The notes below the pieces were generated by a model that worked only from the letters and a program-made list of their open reading frames with translations, was not told the origin of the DNA and searched no databases. The position numbers and the translations under genes were made by a program. A stretch of DNA of 64,000 nucleotides from Mycobacterium gastri (lineage in GTDB: Bacteria > Actinomycetota > Actinomycetes > Mycobacteriales > Mycobacteriaceae): assembly GCF_002102175.1 (NCBI RefSeq), contig NZ_LQOX01000109.1, forward strand, positions 1 through 64,000. The letters are read 5' to 3'. The stretch's first letter is position 1. Every line of letters begins with the position of its first letter. This document shows, one piece after another, positions 34,002-44,015 of this stretch.

Positions 34002-35900
34002 CTACTTCTGCCGAAGCGCCACAATCTGGTCATTGCGGCCGCCGACGTAGACGGTGCCCATGTTGTCGACCGCCAAACCCCAGGGATTGTCGAGGCCGGT
34101 GAAGTGCAGCTCGACTTGCGTCGAAGAACCTGGCGGGAGTTTGAGTATCCGGCCGCTGCCCTTGTTGGTGACATACACTGCGCCCTCGCTGTCGACCGTG
34201 ACGCCGCCGGGTTGCTTGAGTCCGGTAAAGGGCAGCGTCGATTGCGTTGTCGTGCCGGCAGCCAACGCGAGAACCCGATTGTTGCCGCCATCGGCCACGA
34301 TCACCGTTCCGCTGCTGTCCACTACCAAACCGGTCGGATCGCTAAGGCCGGTGAAGGGTAGTTCGAACTGTGTGTTCGAACCGGCGTTAAGTCCGACCAC
34401 TCGATTCTTCGCAGTGTCGGTGACGTAGACGGTGCGGCTGCTGTCCACCGACAACCCGGTCGGATTGCTGAGGTCGGTAAAGGGCAGGGTGATTTGGGTT
34501 TTCGAGCCGGTGGGAAGTACGACAACCCGCTTGTTGCCGGCGTCGTTGACGTAGACGGTGCCGCTGTCGTCTGCTGTCACACCGGTCGGATAGCTGAGCC
34601 CGTCGAAAGGTAGTACAACCGGTGTGGTTGAGCCCGCGAACAAAGCCAGTATCCGATTGTGCTGGGTATCACCGACGTAGACCGTGCCGCCACTGTCGAC
34701 CGACAGACCGTGCGGGTCACGAAGGCCGGTGAAAGGCAGCACCACCTGCTGAAATTCGCCGCGTCCTGGACTCAGCTTGCTGACGGTGATCATGGCCGCA
34801 ACAGTCACAGCCACCGTGAGCAGCGCAGCGGCCCAGATGGCGACAGCCTTGCGGCGCCACCATGGCCGCGACGGTAACCGTGTCATCTCGGCCGGCGGTG
34901 CGGCAGCGGGTTCTTGCCCCGGGACGGAGAGCGCCTCTGCCAGCCGTCGCGGCATCGTCGGCGGGGCCGGGACATGCTGCGGTGGCGACCGTGGCGCGAT
35001 CTGGGGTTGACCGCGAGTGCCAGGGTGGGCGTGGGCATCGACGGGGTAGGGGATTGGCGGCTGTGGCCGAACGGACGGCTGCGGCGCAGGCGTGGTCAGG
35101 GCGTCGTGGGCGGCTCGCGCCAATTCGGCTGCGGTCTCGTAGCGGTCGCCGGGATTCTTGGCCATACCTTTCGCGATGACCATGTCCAACTTCACTGGCA
35201 GCCCGGCAATGGTGCTCGACGGCCGTGGCGGCGGAGTCTCGAGGTGGCTGGTGATCTGTTGCTCCAGGCTGTCACCGGGAAACGGGTGCTGCGCGGTCAA
35301 GCACTCATAGAGCACACAGGCCAATGAGTAGATATCCGAGCGGGCGTCGACCTGTCCCATGCTGAGCCGTTCGGGGGCCATGTAATGGCAGGTTCCGATC
35401 ACATCGCCGACCGTTGTCAAGCCCACTTCGCCCGCCGCGCGCGCGATTCCGAAATCGATCAGATAGGCGAAGTCGTCGACGTCGAGCAAAATGTTTGACG
35501 GCTTGACGTCCCGGTGCAACAGCCCATCCCGGTGCGCGGCGTGCAGCGCCTTGGCAACCTGCTCGATGATGCGCACCGCCCGCATCGGCGGCAGCGGCCC
35601 GCGGCTGAGCACCGACTGTAGGTCGCGGCCCTCGATCAACCGCATGTCCACGAACAGTCGTCCGTTGATCTCCCCGTAGGTGTGGATCGGGATGAGATGT
35701 GGGTTGCTCAATCGTGCTGCGGCGTGAGCTTCGCGACGGAACCGCTGCTGGAACACCTCGTCGTCGGAAATGTCGGCTGGCAGGATCTTGAGCGCGACGA
35801 CCCGGTCGGTGACGGTGTCATAGGCGCGCCACACCTCGCCCATGCCGCCGCGGCCCAATAACTCGATCAGCCGGTATCTCCCGAACGAAGTTCCCTCCAA
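34002..35900 (-). CDS. PknD-like receptor serine/threonine kinase with beta-propeller
   Basis: A 632-residue transmembrane kinase closely resembling M. tuberculosis PknD. The kinase domain (8-270) has GRGGMGEV, Lys38, HRDVKPSN (129-136, Asp131), DFG (149-151) and an activation loop with Thr162/163 and Thr170 before APE. A Pro-rich juxtamembrane linker leads to one helix (352-374). The extracellular part holds six NHL-type repeats of about 42 residues, each with LPFTGL and VDSxGTVYV patterns, forming a six-bladed propeller sensor. All catalytic residues are present, so it should be active. The TTG at 35900 has GGGAGG just upstream; ATG 35939 and GTG 35948 would lengthen the N-terminus without a ribosome site. 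Whether it is the PknD orthologue or a paralogue is open, because the usual pst genes are absent. Confidence 0.88.
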   Translation of the reverse strand: MEGTSFGRYRLIELLGRGGMGEVWRAYDTVTDRVVALKILPADISDDEVFQQRFRREAHAAARLSNPHLIPIHTYGEINGRLFVDMRLIEGRDLQSVLSRGPLPPMRAVRIIEQVAKALHAAHRDGLLHRDVKPSNILLDVDDFAYLIDFGIARAAGEVGLTTVGDVIGTCHYMAPERLSMGQVDARSDIYSLACVLYECLTAQHPFPGDSLEQQITSHLETPPPRPSSTIAGLPVKLDMVIAKGMAKNPGDRYETAAELARAAHDALTTPAPQPSVRPQPPIPYPVDAHAHPGTRGQPQIAPRSPPQHVPAPPTMPRRLAEALSVPGQEPAAAPPAEMTRLPSRPWWRRKAVAIWAAALLTVAVTVAAMITVSKLSPGRGEFQQVVLPFTGLRDPHGLSVDSGGTVYVGDTQHNRILALFAGSTTPVVLPFDGLSYPTGVTADDSGTVYVNDAGNKRVVVLPTGSKTQITLPFTDLSNPTGLSVDSSRTVYVTDTAKNRVVGLNAGSNTQFELPFTGLSDPTGLVVDSSGTVIVADGGNNRVLALAAGTTTQSTLPFTGLKQPGGVTVDSEGAVYVTNKGSGRILKLPPGSSTQVELHFTGLDNPWGLAVDNMGTVYVGGRNDQIVALRQK

Positions 35901-36156
35901 CGAGCCCTCCCAGCAACCGCCAGCAACTGGCCAGACCATACGCGGCACCGGTAACAGTTGCAGGCATTTCGATGCGCCACGGCGCTCCCGATCCGCGCTC
36001 GCGTTGTGAACCAGCCACTACGAAACTACCGGTCCGCCACGGCTGGGGCCGTTACGTGTGGCTGCTGGCCGAAGGCTGGCATCGCCCGCTGGCCGCACGG
36101 TCTGTATTGGTGACGGGGAGACAGGGGCTAACAGCTGCTCGTGCACACGGCCAAGC

Positions 36157-39100
36157 TCAACCGCGTTGCGCATACCCGATCGCCTCCTCGGTGGACAATC
36201 GAGCACCCTCCGCCCAGAAGGCATCGAAATCGCTCTGCCCCAACGCCTCTCGGACAGCGGCGACGGCAGCGTCATACCCCGCTTGATACATCGGGAAGCG
36301 GGGGTGGCCCATGCGCCGCCGGACCGCCTCCGCTGCGCCCAGCAGACGCGCCGCGTACGCATGGTTGTCGTCGTTGACAGCAAGGCGGGCAAGGCATTCC
36401 AGCGTGTCATCCACTCGCAGGTATCCCTGGGTGCGGGCGGCGACGGTCAGGGCATCGTGGGCGTCGCGTGCGGCCTGCTCCGGCTCGTCCTGCGCGATCG
36501 CGATAAAAGCCCGCACCAGCAGCGCCATCATGCGATACCAACCGGGCACCACCGCGAGCATCTCGTCGGCGAAACGCCGAGCAGCGCCCGGGTCATCGCA
36601 CGCTAACCAAGCCTCGGGCAACGGGGCGACGCTCCTGGTGAACACCTCACGTAGCGGATTGGTCTGCTGCAGGGCCGTCTCGGCTGCTTTCCTGGCCGCC
36701 GCGGCGTCGCCGCGCGCGAGGGCGGCGTTGGCGAACACCGAGTACACCGCGTCGGCGAAGTAACCGCCCATCGTGGTTGCCGCCGCCAACGCGGACTGCG
36801 CTGCCGCCTGAGCAGCGTCGGCCTGGCCGTGGAATCCGAGCACCTCGCTGAGGCTCACATAACTGAAGACCGCCATGGTGAGGTCACCGGCCGCCTCGGC
36901 CTCCTCGGTCACCGAACGAGCTACCTTGGCCGCGCGGTCGAGGTTCCCTTGAATCATCAATGCGGTGCTCAGCCACGCCCGGCAGTTCCGGGAGAAGAAC
37001 CGGTCGTCCAGCGCATCGGCGAGCTCACGTCCCTGTTCGCCGGCCGCGATTGCCGGGACAGGTTCGCCGGCCATTACTGCCGCGGTCGCCTGGTAGCTGA
37101 AGATTTGGCACAGGCTTCGCCGATCACCGGTCGCCCGGACCAGATCGATCGCCTCGTTGAAGTAGGGCTGGGACAGCCCGGGGTCGTAGAGGGCAAGCAT
37201 TCCGCAGGCGATCAGGGCGCGGGCAATGAGTGCGGGGTCGCCGAGGTCGCGCGCGACGGCCAGCGCCTCCTGCGCTCGTCCCAGCTCCGCCGGTATGCCG
37301 ACCCAGCTGGCGAGGATGCAGTACTGGGCCACCGCTCCCGCCCACACCGCCGGTGCTATTGCCGAGTGATCCTCGCCGGCCAAAATGGCCGATAGCCCGG
37401 CCAGCGCCTCTTGGACACGTCCGCCCCGTAACCACAAGGGCCGCAACGAAGAAATGAGCTGCAACGCGGTGTCCAGGTCGCCGTTTTCCCGGCTCCAGGT
37501 GAATGCTGCTCGGAGATTGTCGATTTCGGTTTGCGCCCAACGCAGCAGCCGCTCGTCGCTACGGTGACCCTGCGCCTCCAATTCGGCGGCCATGCCCGTG
37601 TAGTAATCGCGGTGCCGGGTGCGCACCTCGTCGGTTTCGCCGGACTCGTCGAGCTTGTCTTGCGCGTACTGGCGCACGGTTTCCAGCAGCCGGTATCGCA
37701 TCCCGTCGCCGGTATCGTCGGCGACCACCAGGGACTTGTCGACCAACAGGCCCAGTTGGTCAAGAAGCTGGTAGCTTTCGACTGCGTTGCCGGCGCCGAC
37801 AGCTTGGGCGGCGTCGAGATCAAATCCACCGGCGAACACCGCGAGCCTGCGAAACAGCACCCGCTCGGGTTCGGTCAACAACGCATGCGACCAATCCACC
37901 GAGGCCCGCAGCGTCTGCTGGCGGCGCACCGCGGTGCGCGCACCCCCGGTGAGTAACCGGAACCGGTCATGCAGGCCGTCCACGATCTGCTGCAACGACA
38001 GCGCCCGAATACGCGCCGCAGCAAGCTCGATCGCCAGCGGCATGCCGTCCAAGCGCCGGCAGATCTCTTCAACCAGCGCGAGATTGTCTTCGCCGGCACC
38101 GAACTCGGGGCGGGCGTGGCGGGCGCGGTCGGTGAACAACTCGACGGCCTCGTCGGTCACGGACAACGACGGCACCCGCCAGCTCAGCTCGCCGGGCACC
38201 CCAAGGGGCTCACGGCTGGTGGCCAGGATCGTCAACCGTGGGCACGCCGCCAGCAGCGCGACCACCATGGTCCCGCACGCGTCGAGCAGATGCTCGCAAT
38301 TATCCAGCAGTAGCAATGCTTTTCGCTCGCCGAGGAATCGGACCAGCAAGTCCATGGTGGAGCGGCCCGGTTGATCGGGCAGACCCAACGTGCGTGCGAC
38401 AGTGACCGGTGCGACGGCAGGGTTGGTGATCGGAGCCAAGTCGACGTACCACAGCCCTTCGGGGAACTCGGTAGTGAGTTGGGAGCCGACCTGTACCGCA
38501 AGGCGGGTCTTGCCGGCACCCCCGGCCCCGGTCAACGTCACCAGCCGCTCGCCGGTCAACAGCCGGTGCAACTCCGCCATTTCGGCCTGGCGCCCGACGA
38601 AAGTCGTCAATTGAGCCGGAAGATTATGTGACGCAGCAACATTGCGGACGCGCAGCGGTGGGAAGTCGTTGCGCAAGTCGGGATGGCACAGCTGGACGAC
38701 GCGTTCCGGGCGTGGCAGATCCCGCAGTGGGTGGTTACCCAGATCGGCCAGCCACACCCCGTCGGGGAGATGATCGACGACCAGCGGCTCGGTCGCCCCG
38801 GACAGCACGGTTTGGCCGCCATGGGCCAGATCGCGCAGCCGCGCGGTGCGGTTGACAGTCGGTCCGGCGTAGTTTGCCTCGTCGCGCAGCTGAATCTCGC
38901 CGGTGTGGATCCCGATGCGCAACCGAATCGGGGCCAGCGGCGCTCGCTGCAACTCCAACGCGCAGGCCACCGCGTCGCTGGCGCGGGCGAAGGCGGCCAC
39001 AAAACTGTCACCCTCGCCCTGTTCCAGTGGGCGTGCCCCGTCGTGCGCGGCGATGGTCTCGTCGACGGTGCGGTTGAGCTGGGTCAGCGCGGCGGTCATC

Positions 39101-39195
39101 GTCTCGGGCTGGGTTTCCCACAGCCGCGTCGAGCCCTCGACATCAGCCAGCAGCAGCGTCACCGTCCCCGTCGGCAGCAACTTGCTCACGCCCAT
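36157..39195 (-). CDS. Class III nucleotidyl cyclase - ATPase - TPR signalling protein
   Basis: A 1012-residue protein of the Rv0386/Rv0890c/Rv2488c type. Residues 10-165 form a class III cyclase homology domain: metal Asp18 and Asp63 (EGEGDSF) and transition-state Asn115/Arg119 (VNRTAR) are present, but the substrate-specifying pair is Gln59/Asn108 instead of Lys/Asp. An NB-ARC-like ATPase follows (P-loop GAGGAGKT 223-230, LLLLDNCEH as Walker B, TSREPLG sensor), then TPR-like helices from about 560 to 990. The LuxR DNA-binding domain found at the C-terminus of several relatives is missing: the protein ends AQRG. It probably links a nucleotide signal to a protein partner. Upstream of the PknD-like gene by 257 bp, same strand. 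Confidence 0.82.
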   Translation of the reverse strand: MGVSKLLPTGTVTLLLADVEGSTRLWETQPETMTAALTQLNRTVDETIAAHDGARPLEQGEGDSFVAAFARASDAVACALELQRAPLAPIRLRIGIHTGEIQLRDEANYAGPTVNRTARLRDLAHGGQTVLSGATEPLVVDHLPDGVWLADLGNHPLRDLPRPERVVQLCHPDLRNDFPPLRVRNVAASHNLPAQLTTFVGRQAEMAELHRLLTGERLVTLTGAGGAGKTRLAVQVGSQLTTEFPEGLWYVDLAPITNPAVAPVTVARTLGLPDQPGRSTMDLLVRFLGERKALLLLDNCEHLLDACGTMVVALLAACPRLTILATSREPLGVPGELSWRVPSLSVTDEAVELFTDRARHARPEFGAGEDNLALVEEICRRLDGMPLAIELAAARIRALSLQQIVDGLHDRFRLLTGGARTAVRRQQTLRASVDWSHALLTEPERVLFRRLAVFAGGFDLDAAQAVGAGNAVESYQLLDQLGLLVDKSLVVADDTGDGMRYRLLETVRQYAQDKLDESGETDEVRTRHRDYYTGMAAELEAQGHRSDERLLRWAQTEIDNLRAAFTWSRENGDLDTALQLISSLRPLWLRGGRVQEALAGLSAILAGEDHSAIAPAVWAGAVAQYCILASWVGIPAELGRAQEALAVARDLGDPALIARALIACGMLALYDPGLSQPYFNEAIDLVRATGDRRSLCQIFSYQATAAVMAGEPVPAIAAGEQGRELADALDDRFFSRNCRAWLSTALMIQGNLDRAAKVARSVTEEAEAAGDLTMAVFSYVSLSEVLGFHGQADAAQAAAQSALAAATTMGGYFADAVYSVFANAALARGDAAAARKAAETALQQTNPLREVFTRSVAPLPEAWLACDDPGAARRFADEMLAVVPGWYRMMALLVRAFIAIAQDEPEQAARDAHDALTVAARTQGYLRVDDTLECLARLAVNDDNHAYAARLLGAAEAVRRRMGHPRFPMYQAGYDAAVAAVREALGQSDFDAFWAEGARLSTEEAIGYAQRG

Positions 39196-39392
39196 TCATC
39201 CCAGGTCAGCGGCGGAATCGCCGCGTGTTGGCTCATGGTATCCAGCATTGGGGCCCGCGCGTGCTCAGGCCGAGCAGATCTGATCCGTTGCCACCGAGCG
39301 GCTGCTCTGCCGGATCGGCCGCATCTCCACCTTGACCCGCCTGGCCCGCCGCGGAAGTCCGTTTTGTCAGAGGCGCTGTGTACCTTCCGGTT

Positions 39393-39713
39393 ATGAGTTC
39401 CAGGCAGAATTCCAGGTCCGGGCATGGTGGCGGATTCGGTGCGTTGGCGGGGTTGCTGGCGTTGGCGTTCATCGTCACGTTCATCTGGTGGATTCTGGGT
39501 GCCATTGCCCTCGTCGGCCTTTTCTTCCTCGTGCGGGCCGTCGTGCTGCAGTTCCGCAAACAAGCCGACGCCAATGCCCGCCGTCACGCTGCCATCGCCG
39601 CTCGTGCCGATCAGCAGCACCACTGGGTGTTGCACGGCGACGATCGCGGCATCTATGGGACCGAAGGCGCCGAAATCATGCATCAACTGCGGCGCATCGA
39701 CAGTGCCCGATGA
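39393..39713 (+). CDS. Small conserved membrane protein
   Basis: A 106-residue protein. Residues 1-15 are polar and Gly/Ser-rich, about 16-52 are strongly hydrophobic (one long or two short helices around a WWIL turn), and the rest is a cytosolic-type tail with HWVLHGDDRGIYGTEGAEIM. It resembles small mycobacterial membrane proteins of unknown function. The ATG at 39393 is chosen by the end of the hydrophobic-poor lead. It diverges from the cyclase gene across 197 bp. Confidence 0.6.
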   Translation: MSSRQNSRSGHGGGFGALAGLLALAFIVTFIWWILGAIALVGLFFLVRAVVLQFRKQADANARRHAAIAARADQQHHWVLHGDDRGIYGTEGAEIMHQLRRIDSAR

Positions 39714-39989
39714 CGGCTCGCTGTCAACGGGGGTATGCTCGCCCGATTCGCAGTCGCGCCGTTGCGTTCCAGAATGAAAAGATATTTCCTGACGGAGATT
39801 GAAAGTCGGATATCTATCTCGAGCGGGTGCCCGAACGGTCCCGGCTTATGCCGCAATTCCCGTTGCTGTCAGCGCAAATGTCGCGCCTTAGCATAGGTGG
39901 TCAAACATCAGGCAACCGACGTTGGATCCGCCGAAAGTTTTCTTGGCACGCGGTACCACGGTTTGCGGGTGAGGCTGCATGATGAGCCC

Positions 39990-40691
39990 ATGGTGAAAGC
40001 GATAATTTTCGACGTGCAAGGGACGGCGACGGATTTTCATTCGACCGTCTGTGATGAGGCGCAGCGGATCAGCGCCGGCCGACACCCGGGTGTGGATTGG
40101 CCTGAGGTAGTCACGCGCTGGCGTGCCGCCTACTTCACCACGTTGAAGGCCGCTCCCAGCGAGCACGGCAAGTGGATATCGGTGCACTCGGTGTATCGGC
40201 GCTCTCTCGACACGGTCCTCGACGAATCCGGAATCACCGATTTCTCCGCCGCCGAGCGTGACGAACTCACCCTGGCCTGGCAGCGCCTGAGGCCGTGGCC
40301 GGACACGGTGGCCGGACTGACCCGGCTGAAACGGGACTACACGCTAGCCACTCTGTCGAACGCCGACGTCAGTGCGGTGATCAACATCTCCAAACGGGCG
40401 GGTTTGCCATGGGATGCGATCTTCGCCGCGGAGATGGTGGGGGCGTTCAAACCCGATCCGGCCGTCTATCACATGGCCGCGACCTACCTCGGACTCGAAC
40501 CTGCCGAGATCATGATGGTGGCAAGCCACAAGTACGACATCCGTGCCGCGGCCGAACTCGGGTTCCGCACCGCCTTTGTCGCCCGCCCGCTGGAATTCGG
40601 TCCCGGCGGTGACGCCGATGTGGCTTACGAAGACGGGTTCGACATCAACGCCGCCGATTTCCTCGACCTTGCCGACCAGCTCGGCTGCTGA
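39990..40691 (+). CDS. HAD-family hydrolase, type II haloacid dehalogenase-like
   Basis: A 233-residue HAD protein. Motif I is IIFDVQGTATD, with the nucleophile Asp followed by the second Asp replaced by Gln (DVQGT rather than DxDGT), typical of L-2-haloacid dehalogenases; motif II is TLSNAD; the Lys of motif III is in AFKPDPAVY; motif IV is ASHKYDIRAA. It should hydrolyse a small substrate such as a 2-haloacid or phosphate ester. The ATG at 39990 begins at motif I, as in the family. Expressed alone; 276 bp upstream has no gene. Confidence 0.82.
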   Translation: MVKAIIFDVQGTATDFHSTVCDEAQRISAGRHPGVDWPEVVTRWRAAYFTTLKAAPSEHGKWISVHSVYRRSLDTVLDESGITDFSAAERDELTLAWQRLRPWPDTVAGLTRLKRDYTLATLSNADVSAVINISKRAGLPWDAIFAAEMVGAFKPDPAVYHMAATYLGLEPAEIMMVASHKYDIRAAAELGFRTAFVARPLEFGPGGDADVAYEDGFDINAADFLDLADQLGC

Positions 40692-40905
40692 ACGTCCTTT
40701 CGCCGAAAGAAGCAATTTGGCAACGGTATTGGGCCCGTCCACTGTCGCACACCCGACTCGGCGACCAGCCGTAATTGATTGAGCAAACGAAAGGCCAACT
40801 TGGGCGGCAGCACACCGAATGGCGACCTGCCGTGGTCGCTGTCGCATCCCTCGCGATGTAGGAGGCGGATCCGGATACTGACCGAACGACTGCGCCGCGA
40901 TGCCT

Positions 40906-41238
40906 TTACAGCAGTTGGGCAAACGCGGTCACGACCATGAGCACCAGCACCGCCGTCCCGACGATGTAGACCTGGCGGCGGGCAGTGATTCGGGTCTGCC
41001 TCGGACGGCCCAGCGTTCGCTGCCGCTGCCAGGCGATCGCGTAGCCGCACGAGGCCGCAAGGGCGGCCAGGCCGGCCGGGATCAACCCCGCCGCTCCGTA
41101 GTGGCCGTGCAGATTCTTGAGCGTCAGCAACACCCCGTTGACCAGCAACGCGAACGACGTCCGGGTCCAGGCCAGCGTTGTCCGTTCCGCCTGCAGCCCG
41201 CGATCCGATGTCCCGCTCGCCGCTGGCGGCCGGCTCAA
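40906..41238 (-). CDS. DUF202 membrane protein (Rv2273-like)
   Basis: A 110-residue DUF202/YidH-family protein: [20 protein letters not shown] is the family start (E-R-T-x-L-A-W-x-R-T), with three predicted helices at about 25-45, 53-73 and 88-108. TTG start at 41238 overlaps the stop of the preceding DUF202 gene in TTGA form. The pair corresponds to Rv2272-Rv2273. Function unknown. Confidence 0.75.
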   Translation of the reverse strand: MSRPPAASGTSDRGLQAERTTLAWTRTSFALLVNGVLLTLKNLHGHYGAAGLIPAGLAALAASCGYAIAWQRQRTLGRPRQTRITARRQVYIVGTAVLVLMVVTAFAQLL

Positions 41239-41624
41239 CCCCGGACCGCCTTGACGATCACCAAACCGAGCGCGACGATCCCGACCAGGGCCAGACCCAC
41301 GGCAAGGTATGCGGGCGTGGGGTGACGGGGCAACGGCAGGCCACGGCGCATGGCACGGTCGGCCTGCCGCCAGCGCAGCAGGCCCATGCCGCTGGTGAGG
41401 ATTGCCAGTGCCGCGAGCGCCACACCCAGCATCCGGCGGGCGCCGGGGATCGCCAGCTCCGGGACGAGTTGCACCAGCGCGACCGCCGCGGCGAGCAGTC
41501 CCAGGGCGGTGCGCTGCCAAGCCAGGAACGTCCGCTCGTTGGCCAGGGTGAACCGGTAGTCGGGTTCGGTTTCGGCTGGGCTGTCCGCGCCTTGCGTGCC
41601 GGCGGGCGTGAGGTGATCGGCCAC
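41235..41624 (-). CDS. DUF202 membrane protein (Rv2272-like)
   Basis: A 129-residue DUF202 protein: [21 protein letters not shown] starts the domain, with three predicted helices ending in [14 protein letters not shown] start at 41624. It heads the two-gene unit; the second gene starts on its stop codon. Such paired DUF202 proteins probably form one membrane complex. Function unknown; cytosolic N-terminus is rich in Asp/Glu. Confidence 0.75.
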   Translation of the reverse strand: MADHLTPAGTQGADSPAETEPDYRFTLANERTFLAWQRTALGLLAAAVALVQLVPELAIPGARRMLGVALAALAILTSGMGLLRWRQADRAMRRGLPLPRHPTPAYLAVGLALVGIVALGLVIVKAVRG

Positions 41625-41935
41625 GGGGCAACTCCCAGAGAAAGTCGGGGGACAGGCGCTCGACGTCGACCGAGTGTAGCCAGGGCCGGGCCGTGACGCG
41701 GTGAAATGCTCTGCTGAGAAACGACTGCGATCCGGTGGTCGCCCGGTCCGATCGCCGGTGCGCCTGCGCCGAAATATCTTCGGCCCGCATTTAGTTGCCC
41801 TAAGCACCTGACCAGCGGTTTCGGCTTCGTGTCGGTTTGCCGAACTGGGCACCCATCGCCTGGCCCGCCGCTACTCTGTCAATGTTCCGGAGCTGCTTGG
41901 CCTGTAATAGGCCGGTATCGGAGGGCTGCCAGCAT
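41625..41935. other. Intergenic stretch before the IS607 remnant
   Basis: About 310 bp with no supported gene. It might hold the lost N-terminus of the IS607 TnpA (helix-turn-helix part), but I cannot read one in any frame. Confidence 0.35.
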
Positions 41936-42358
41936 GCGGCAGCCGAGACACCACGGCGCGGGCGGACGGCGGTCTATGCGCGGGTATCCTCAGCGGACCA
42001 GAAATCCGATCTGGATCGACAGGTGGCGCGCGTGACCGCGTGGGCCACCACCCAGCAGATACCGGTCGACATGGTCGTCACCGATGTCGGCTCCGCGCTG
42101 AACGGGCACCGCCGAGAGTTTTTCGCACTGCTGGGTGATCTGGCGGTGACGCGGATCGTGGTGGAGCACCGGGATCGGTTCTGCCGGTTCGGCTCTGCGT
42201 ATGTTGAAGCCGCACTTGCTGCCCAGGGTCGTGTGCTGGTGGTGGTTGACTCGGCCGAGGTCGACGGTGACGTCGTGCGCGATATGACCGATCCTGACGT
42301 CGATGTGGGCGCGGCTCTACGGCAAACGCGCGCTGCACAGCACCGCGAATTGACGTAA
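41936..42358 (+). pseudogene. IS607-family serine recombinase (TnpA) remnant
   Basis: The catalytic core of an IS607-type serine resolvase is intact in sequence: RGRTAVYARVSSADQKSDLDRQ (catalytic Ser in ARVSS), then VEHRDRFCRFGS. The N-terminal helix-turn-helix that normally precedes GRTAVYARVS is absent. After RDMTD the frame slips: the true continuation ILTSM.ARLYGKRAA lies in another frame, consistent with a two-base loss near 42293. The partner tnpB gene is missing altogether; RelBE genes follow instead. It is a dead IS relic. Confidence 0.78.
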
Positions 42359-42372
42359 CGTAAATAACGACT

Positions 42373-42405
42373 CTGAATTCAGGTCTTCGCCGGACCTGAA
42401 TTCAG
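42373..42405. promoter_or_regulatory. Perfect 13-bp-arm palindrome, relBE operator
   Basis: Arms 42373-42385 and 42393-42405 are exact complements around a 7-bp spacer, ending 13 bp before the antitoxin ATG. Each arm includes the self-palindrome CTGAATTCAG, so it may bind two antitoxin dimers. Confidence 0.75.
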
Positions 42406-42418
42406 CTACGATGAAGTT

Positions 42419-42700
42419 ATGCGCGTCATACCGGTGACTCAAGTCAAGGCCAAAATCAACGAGTACGTCGACGCGGTTCGTGACACCCGCGATCAGATCA
42501 CGATTACCAAGAACGGGGCCCCGGCCGCGGTGCTGATCGGTGTCGACGAGTGGGAATCCATTCAGGCGACCTTGCACTGGCTGTCGCAGCCGGGCGTGGC
42601 CGAGTCGGTGCAACAGTCCGAGGCGGACATCGCCGCCGGCCGGACTTACGGCGAAGATGAGATCCGAGCCGAGTATCAGGTGCCTCGGCGGCCGCACTGA
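42419..42700 (+). CDS. relB: RelB/Phd-YefM-like antitoxin
   Basis: A 93-residue antitoxin of the mycobacterial RelB (Phd/YefM) group: MRVIPVTQVKAKINEYVDAV start, ITITKNGAPAAVLIGVDEWESI middle, and an acidic tail ending DEIRAEYQV that binds the toxin. The palindrome upstream is the likely autoregulatory site. The toxin gene starts two bases after its stop, so they are coupled. It resembles RelB/RelF of M. tuberculosis, but the locus is different, so orthology is not claimed. Confidence 0.87.
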   Translation: MRVIPVTQVKAKINEYVDAVRDTRDQITITKNGAPAAVLIGVDEWESIQATLHWLSQPGVAESVQQSEADIAAGRTYGEDEIRAEYQVPRRPH

Positions 42701-42701
42701 G

Positions 42702-42983
42702 GTGGCCAACTCCGATGACATCTACACGACCCGATTCACGGCCACAGGCAAGCGTGACCTCGACAAGTTACCGCCGCGGATCCGCGCGGCGGTCATCGAA
42801 TTCGCGTTTGGCGACCTGGCGCGCGAACCGCGCCGCGTCGGCAAGCCGCTCGGGCGCGACCTGGCTGGCCATCACAGTGCCCGACGTGGCCCCTACCGAC
42901 TTCTCTACCGCATCGATGACGAGGTCCAGACGATCTGGGTCCATCGCGTCGACCATCGCTCCGATGTTTATCGGCACCCGTGA
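42702..42983 (+). CDS. relE: RelE-family toxin
   Basis: A 93-residue ribosome-dependent mRNA interferase of the RelE/ParE fold: YTTRFTATGKRDLDKLPPRIRAA, then VGKPLGRDLAGHHSARRGPYRLLYRID and the C-terminal VHRVDHRSDVYR. The G.YR..YRID and RVDHR..VY motifs are those of active mycobacterial RelE toxins. GTG start at 42702, one base after the antitoxin stop. All the expected basic residues are present. Confidence 0.88.
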   Translation: MANSDDIYTTRFTATGKRDLDKLPPRIRAAVIEFAFGDLAREPRRVGKPLGRDLAGHHSARRGPYRLLYRIDDEVQTIWVHRVDHRSDVYRHP

Positions 42984-43054
42984 AGGGCTCTAGGACGTCA
43001 ACTGATCAAATCGTCACGGTGACTGCGCCACATCCGGAGCAACAACAATCTTCG

Positions 43055-43230
43055 TCTGGCACCACATCGGCAACCTACCGGCACGCAAAATCGCACGTGT
43101 GCTTCACCCAGGTGGACGTTTCCTCATCGCCGGCAGCTTCTCGGAGCGGCTTCACCCGCGCGGCCTATTACGACTATCTGCCAACCAGCCGCCAGATCGA
43201 GAGGCAGCTCTGTCCTGCGCTCTCGTGGAC
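43055..43230 (+). pseudogene. Fragment of a SAM-dependent methyltransferase
   Basis: Between relE and lppN, one frame reads FVWHHIGNLPARKIARVLHPGG, then RFLIAGSFSERLHPR. This is the end of a class I methyltransferase domain (R-V-L-x-P-G-G-R-F). The text then continues in another frame as YYDYLPTSRQIERQL. No start or SAM-binding GxGxG is left. A relic with at least one frameshift. Confidence 0.5.
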
Positions 43231-43288
43231 CCAGCGGGTGCACTGCGCACAACATCCGTGTCCTCGACCGGATCGCGTCGGGAGCGCG

Positions 43289-43816
43289 TCAGTGACGCGC
43301 GGATCCGGTCAGCAGCTGACCGTTCGGCGCTTGCAGTAGGCAGATGACGGTGCTCGGGGTGGGATTGGCCCCGGTTCTGTCTTGGTTGGAGTCGATTAGG
43401 TATGTCACGGAATATGCGCCGCTGTCTACCGATTGCCCGGTGTAAGAACCGATCCCGGCCGCGCACTCTCGATTCGTGACAGTGCTGATCGCGTTGTCGA
43501 CCGCCACCGGTGCGCGCAGATACACCTCGGCCAAATGCGGTGTCCCACAGTCGACTACGGTGACGGTGATCCGGCTGAGGTCGGCCGGTGGCAGGTCGGC
43601 CACGCATTCGCCGACCTGCAGGGTAATCCATTTCTCGGTGCGTGGGCCTGCCGGGGTGGGTGGTGTGCTGGTGCGCCCGGCCGCCGTTGCCGGCTTACTG
43701 CCGGCCGGGCTGGTACCGGCCTGGACGCTGTTGGTGGCACAGCCCGCCAACAGTGCGGCCGCCAACAGTGCGGCCGCCGACAAGCCGCGCACCAGGCGAC
43801 GGATTTTTTGCCTCAT
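43289..43816 (-). CDS. lppN: Lipoprotein LppN
   Basis: A 175-residue lipoprotein matching what I recall of M. tuberculosis LppN (Rv2270). The signal peptide ends in a lipobox LLAGC with the acylated Cys at about residue 26; a Thr/Pro-rich linker leads to a domain with [21 protein letters not shown], two or three Cys pairs, and [21 protein letters not shown] at the end. It should be anchored in the plasma membrane outer leaflet. Function unknown. The ATG at 43816 gives a proper n-region (RQKIRR). Confidence 0.85.
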   Translation of the reverse strand: MRQKIRRLVRGLSAAALLAAALLAGCATNSVQAGTSPAGSKPATAAGRTSTPPTPAGPRTEKWITLQVGECVADLPPADLSRITVTVVDCGTPHLAEVYLRAPVAVDNAISTVTNRECAAGIGSYTGQSVDSGAYSVTYLIDSNQDRTGANPTPSTVICLLQAPNGQLLTGSARH

Positions 43817-43906
43817 CGCAGCGGGATTCTCAGCATCGGGACCTCGGTGCGAAAGCGTACTCGCCTAAGTCGCGGCTTCGGCGAAGGTAACGGGTGTGGT
43901 GTTGGT

Positions 43907-44015
43907 CAATGCGGGGAGCGTCCCAGTCGTGGCGGACCTCGTCGTGGAAGTGGTCGAGGACCAGCTGCTGCCGGGCAGCCAGCACGTCGGCGGCGGGGAG
44001 TGCGTGAATGGGCAT
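43907..44015 (-). pseudogene. Fragment of an NTF2/SnoaL-like protein
   Basis: From an ATG at 44015, the complement reads MPIHALPAADVLAARQQLVL, then DHFHDEVRHDWDA, like the first helix of mycobacterial SnoaL/NTF2-fold proteins, and then loses sense. Only about 35 residues remain. It might be the eroded end of a gene in the position of Rv2269c, but that is a guess. Confidence 0.35.
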
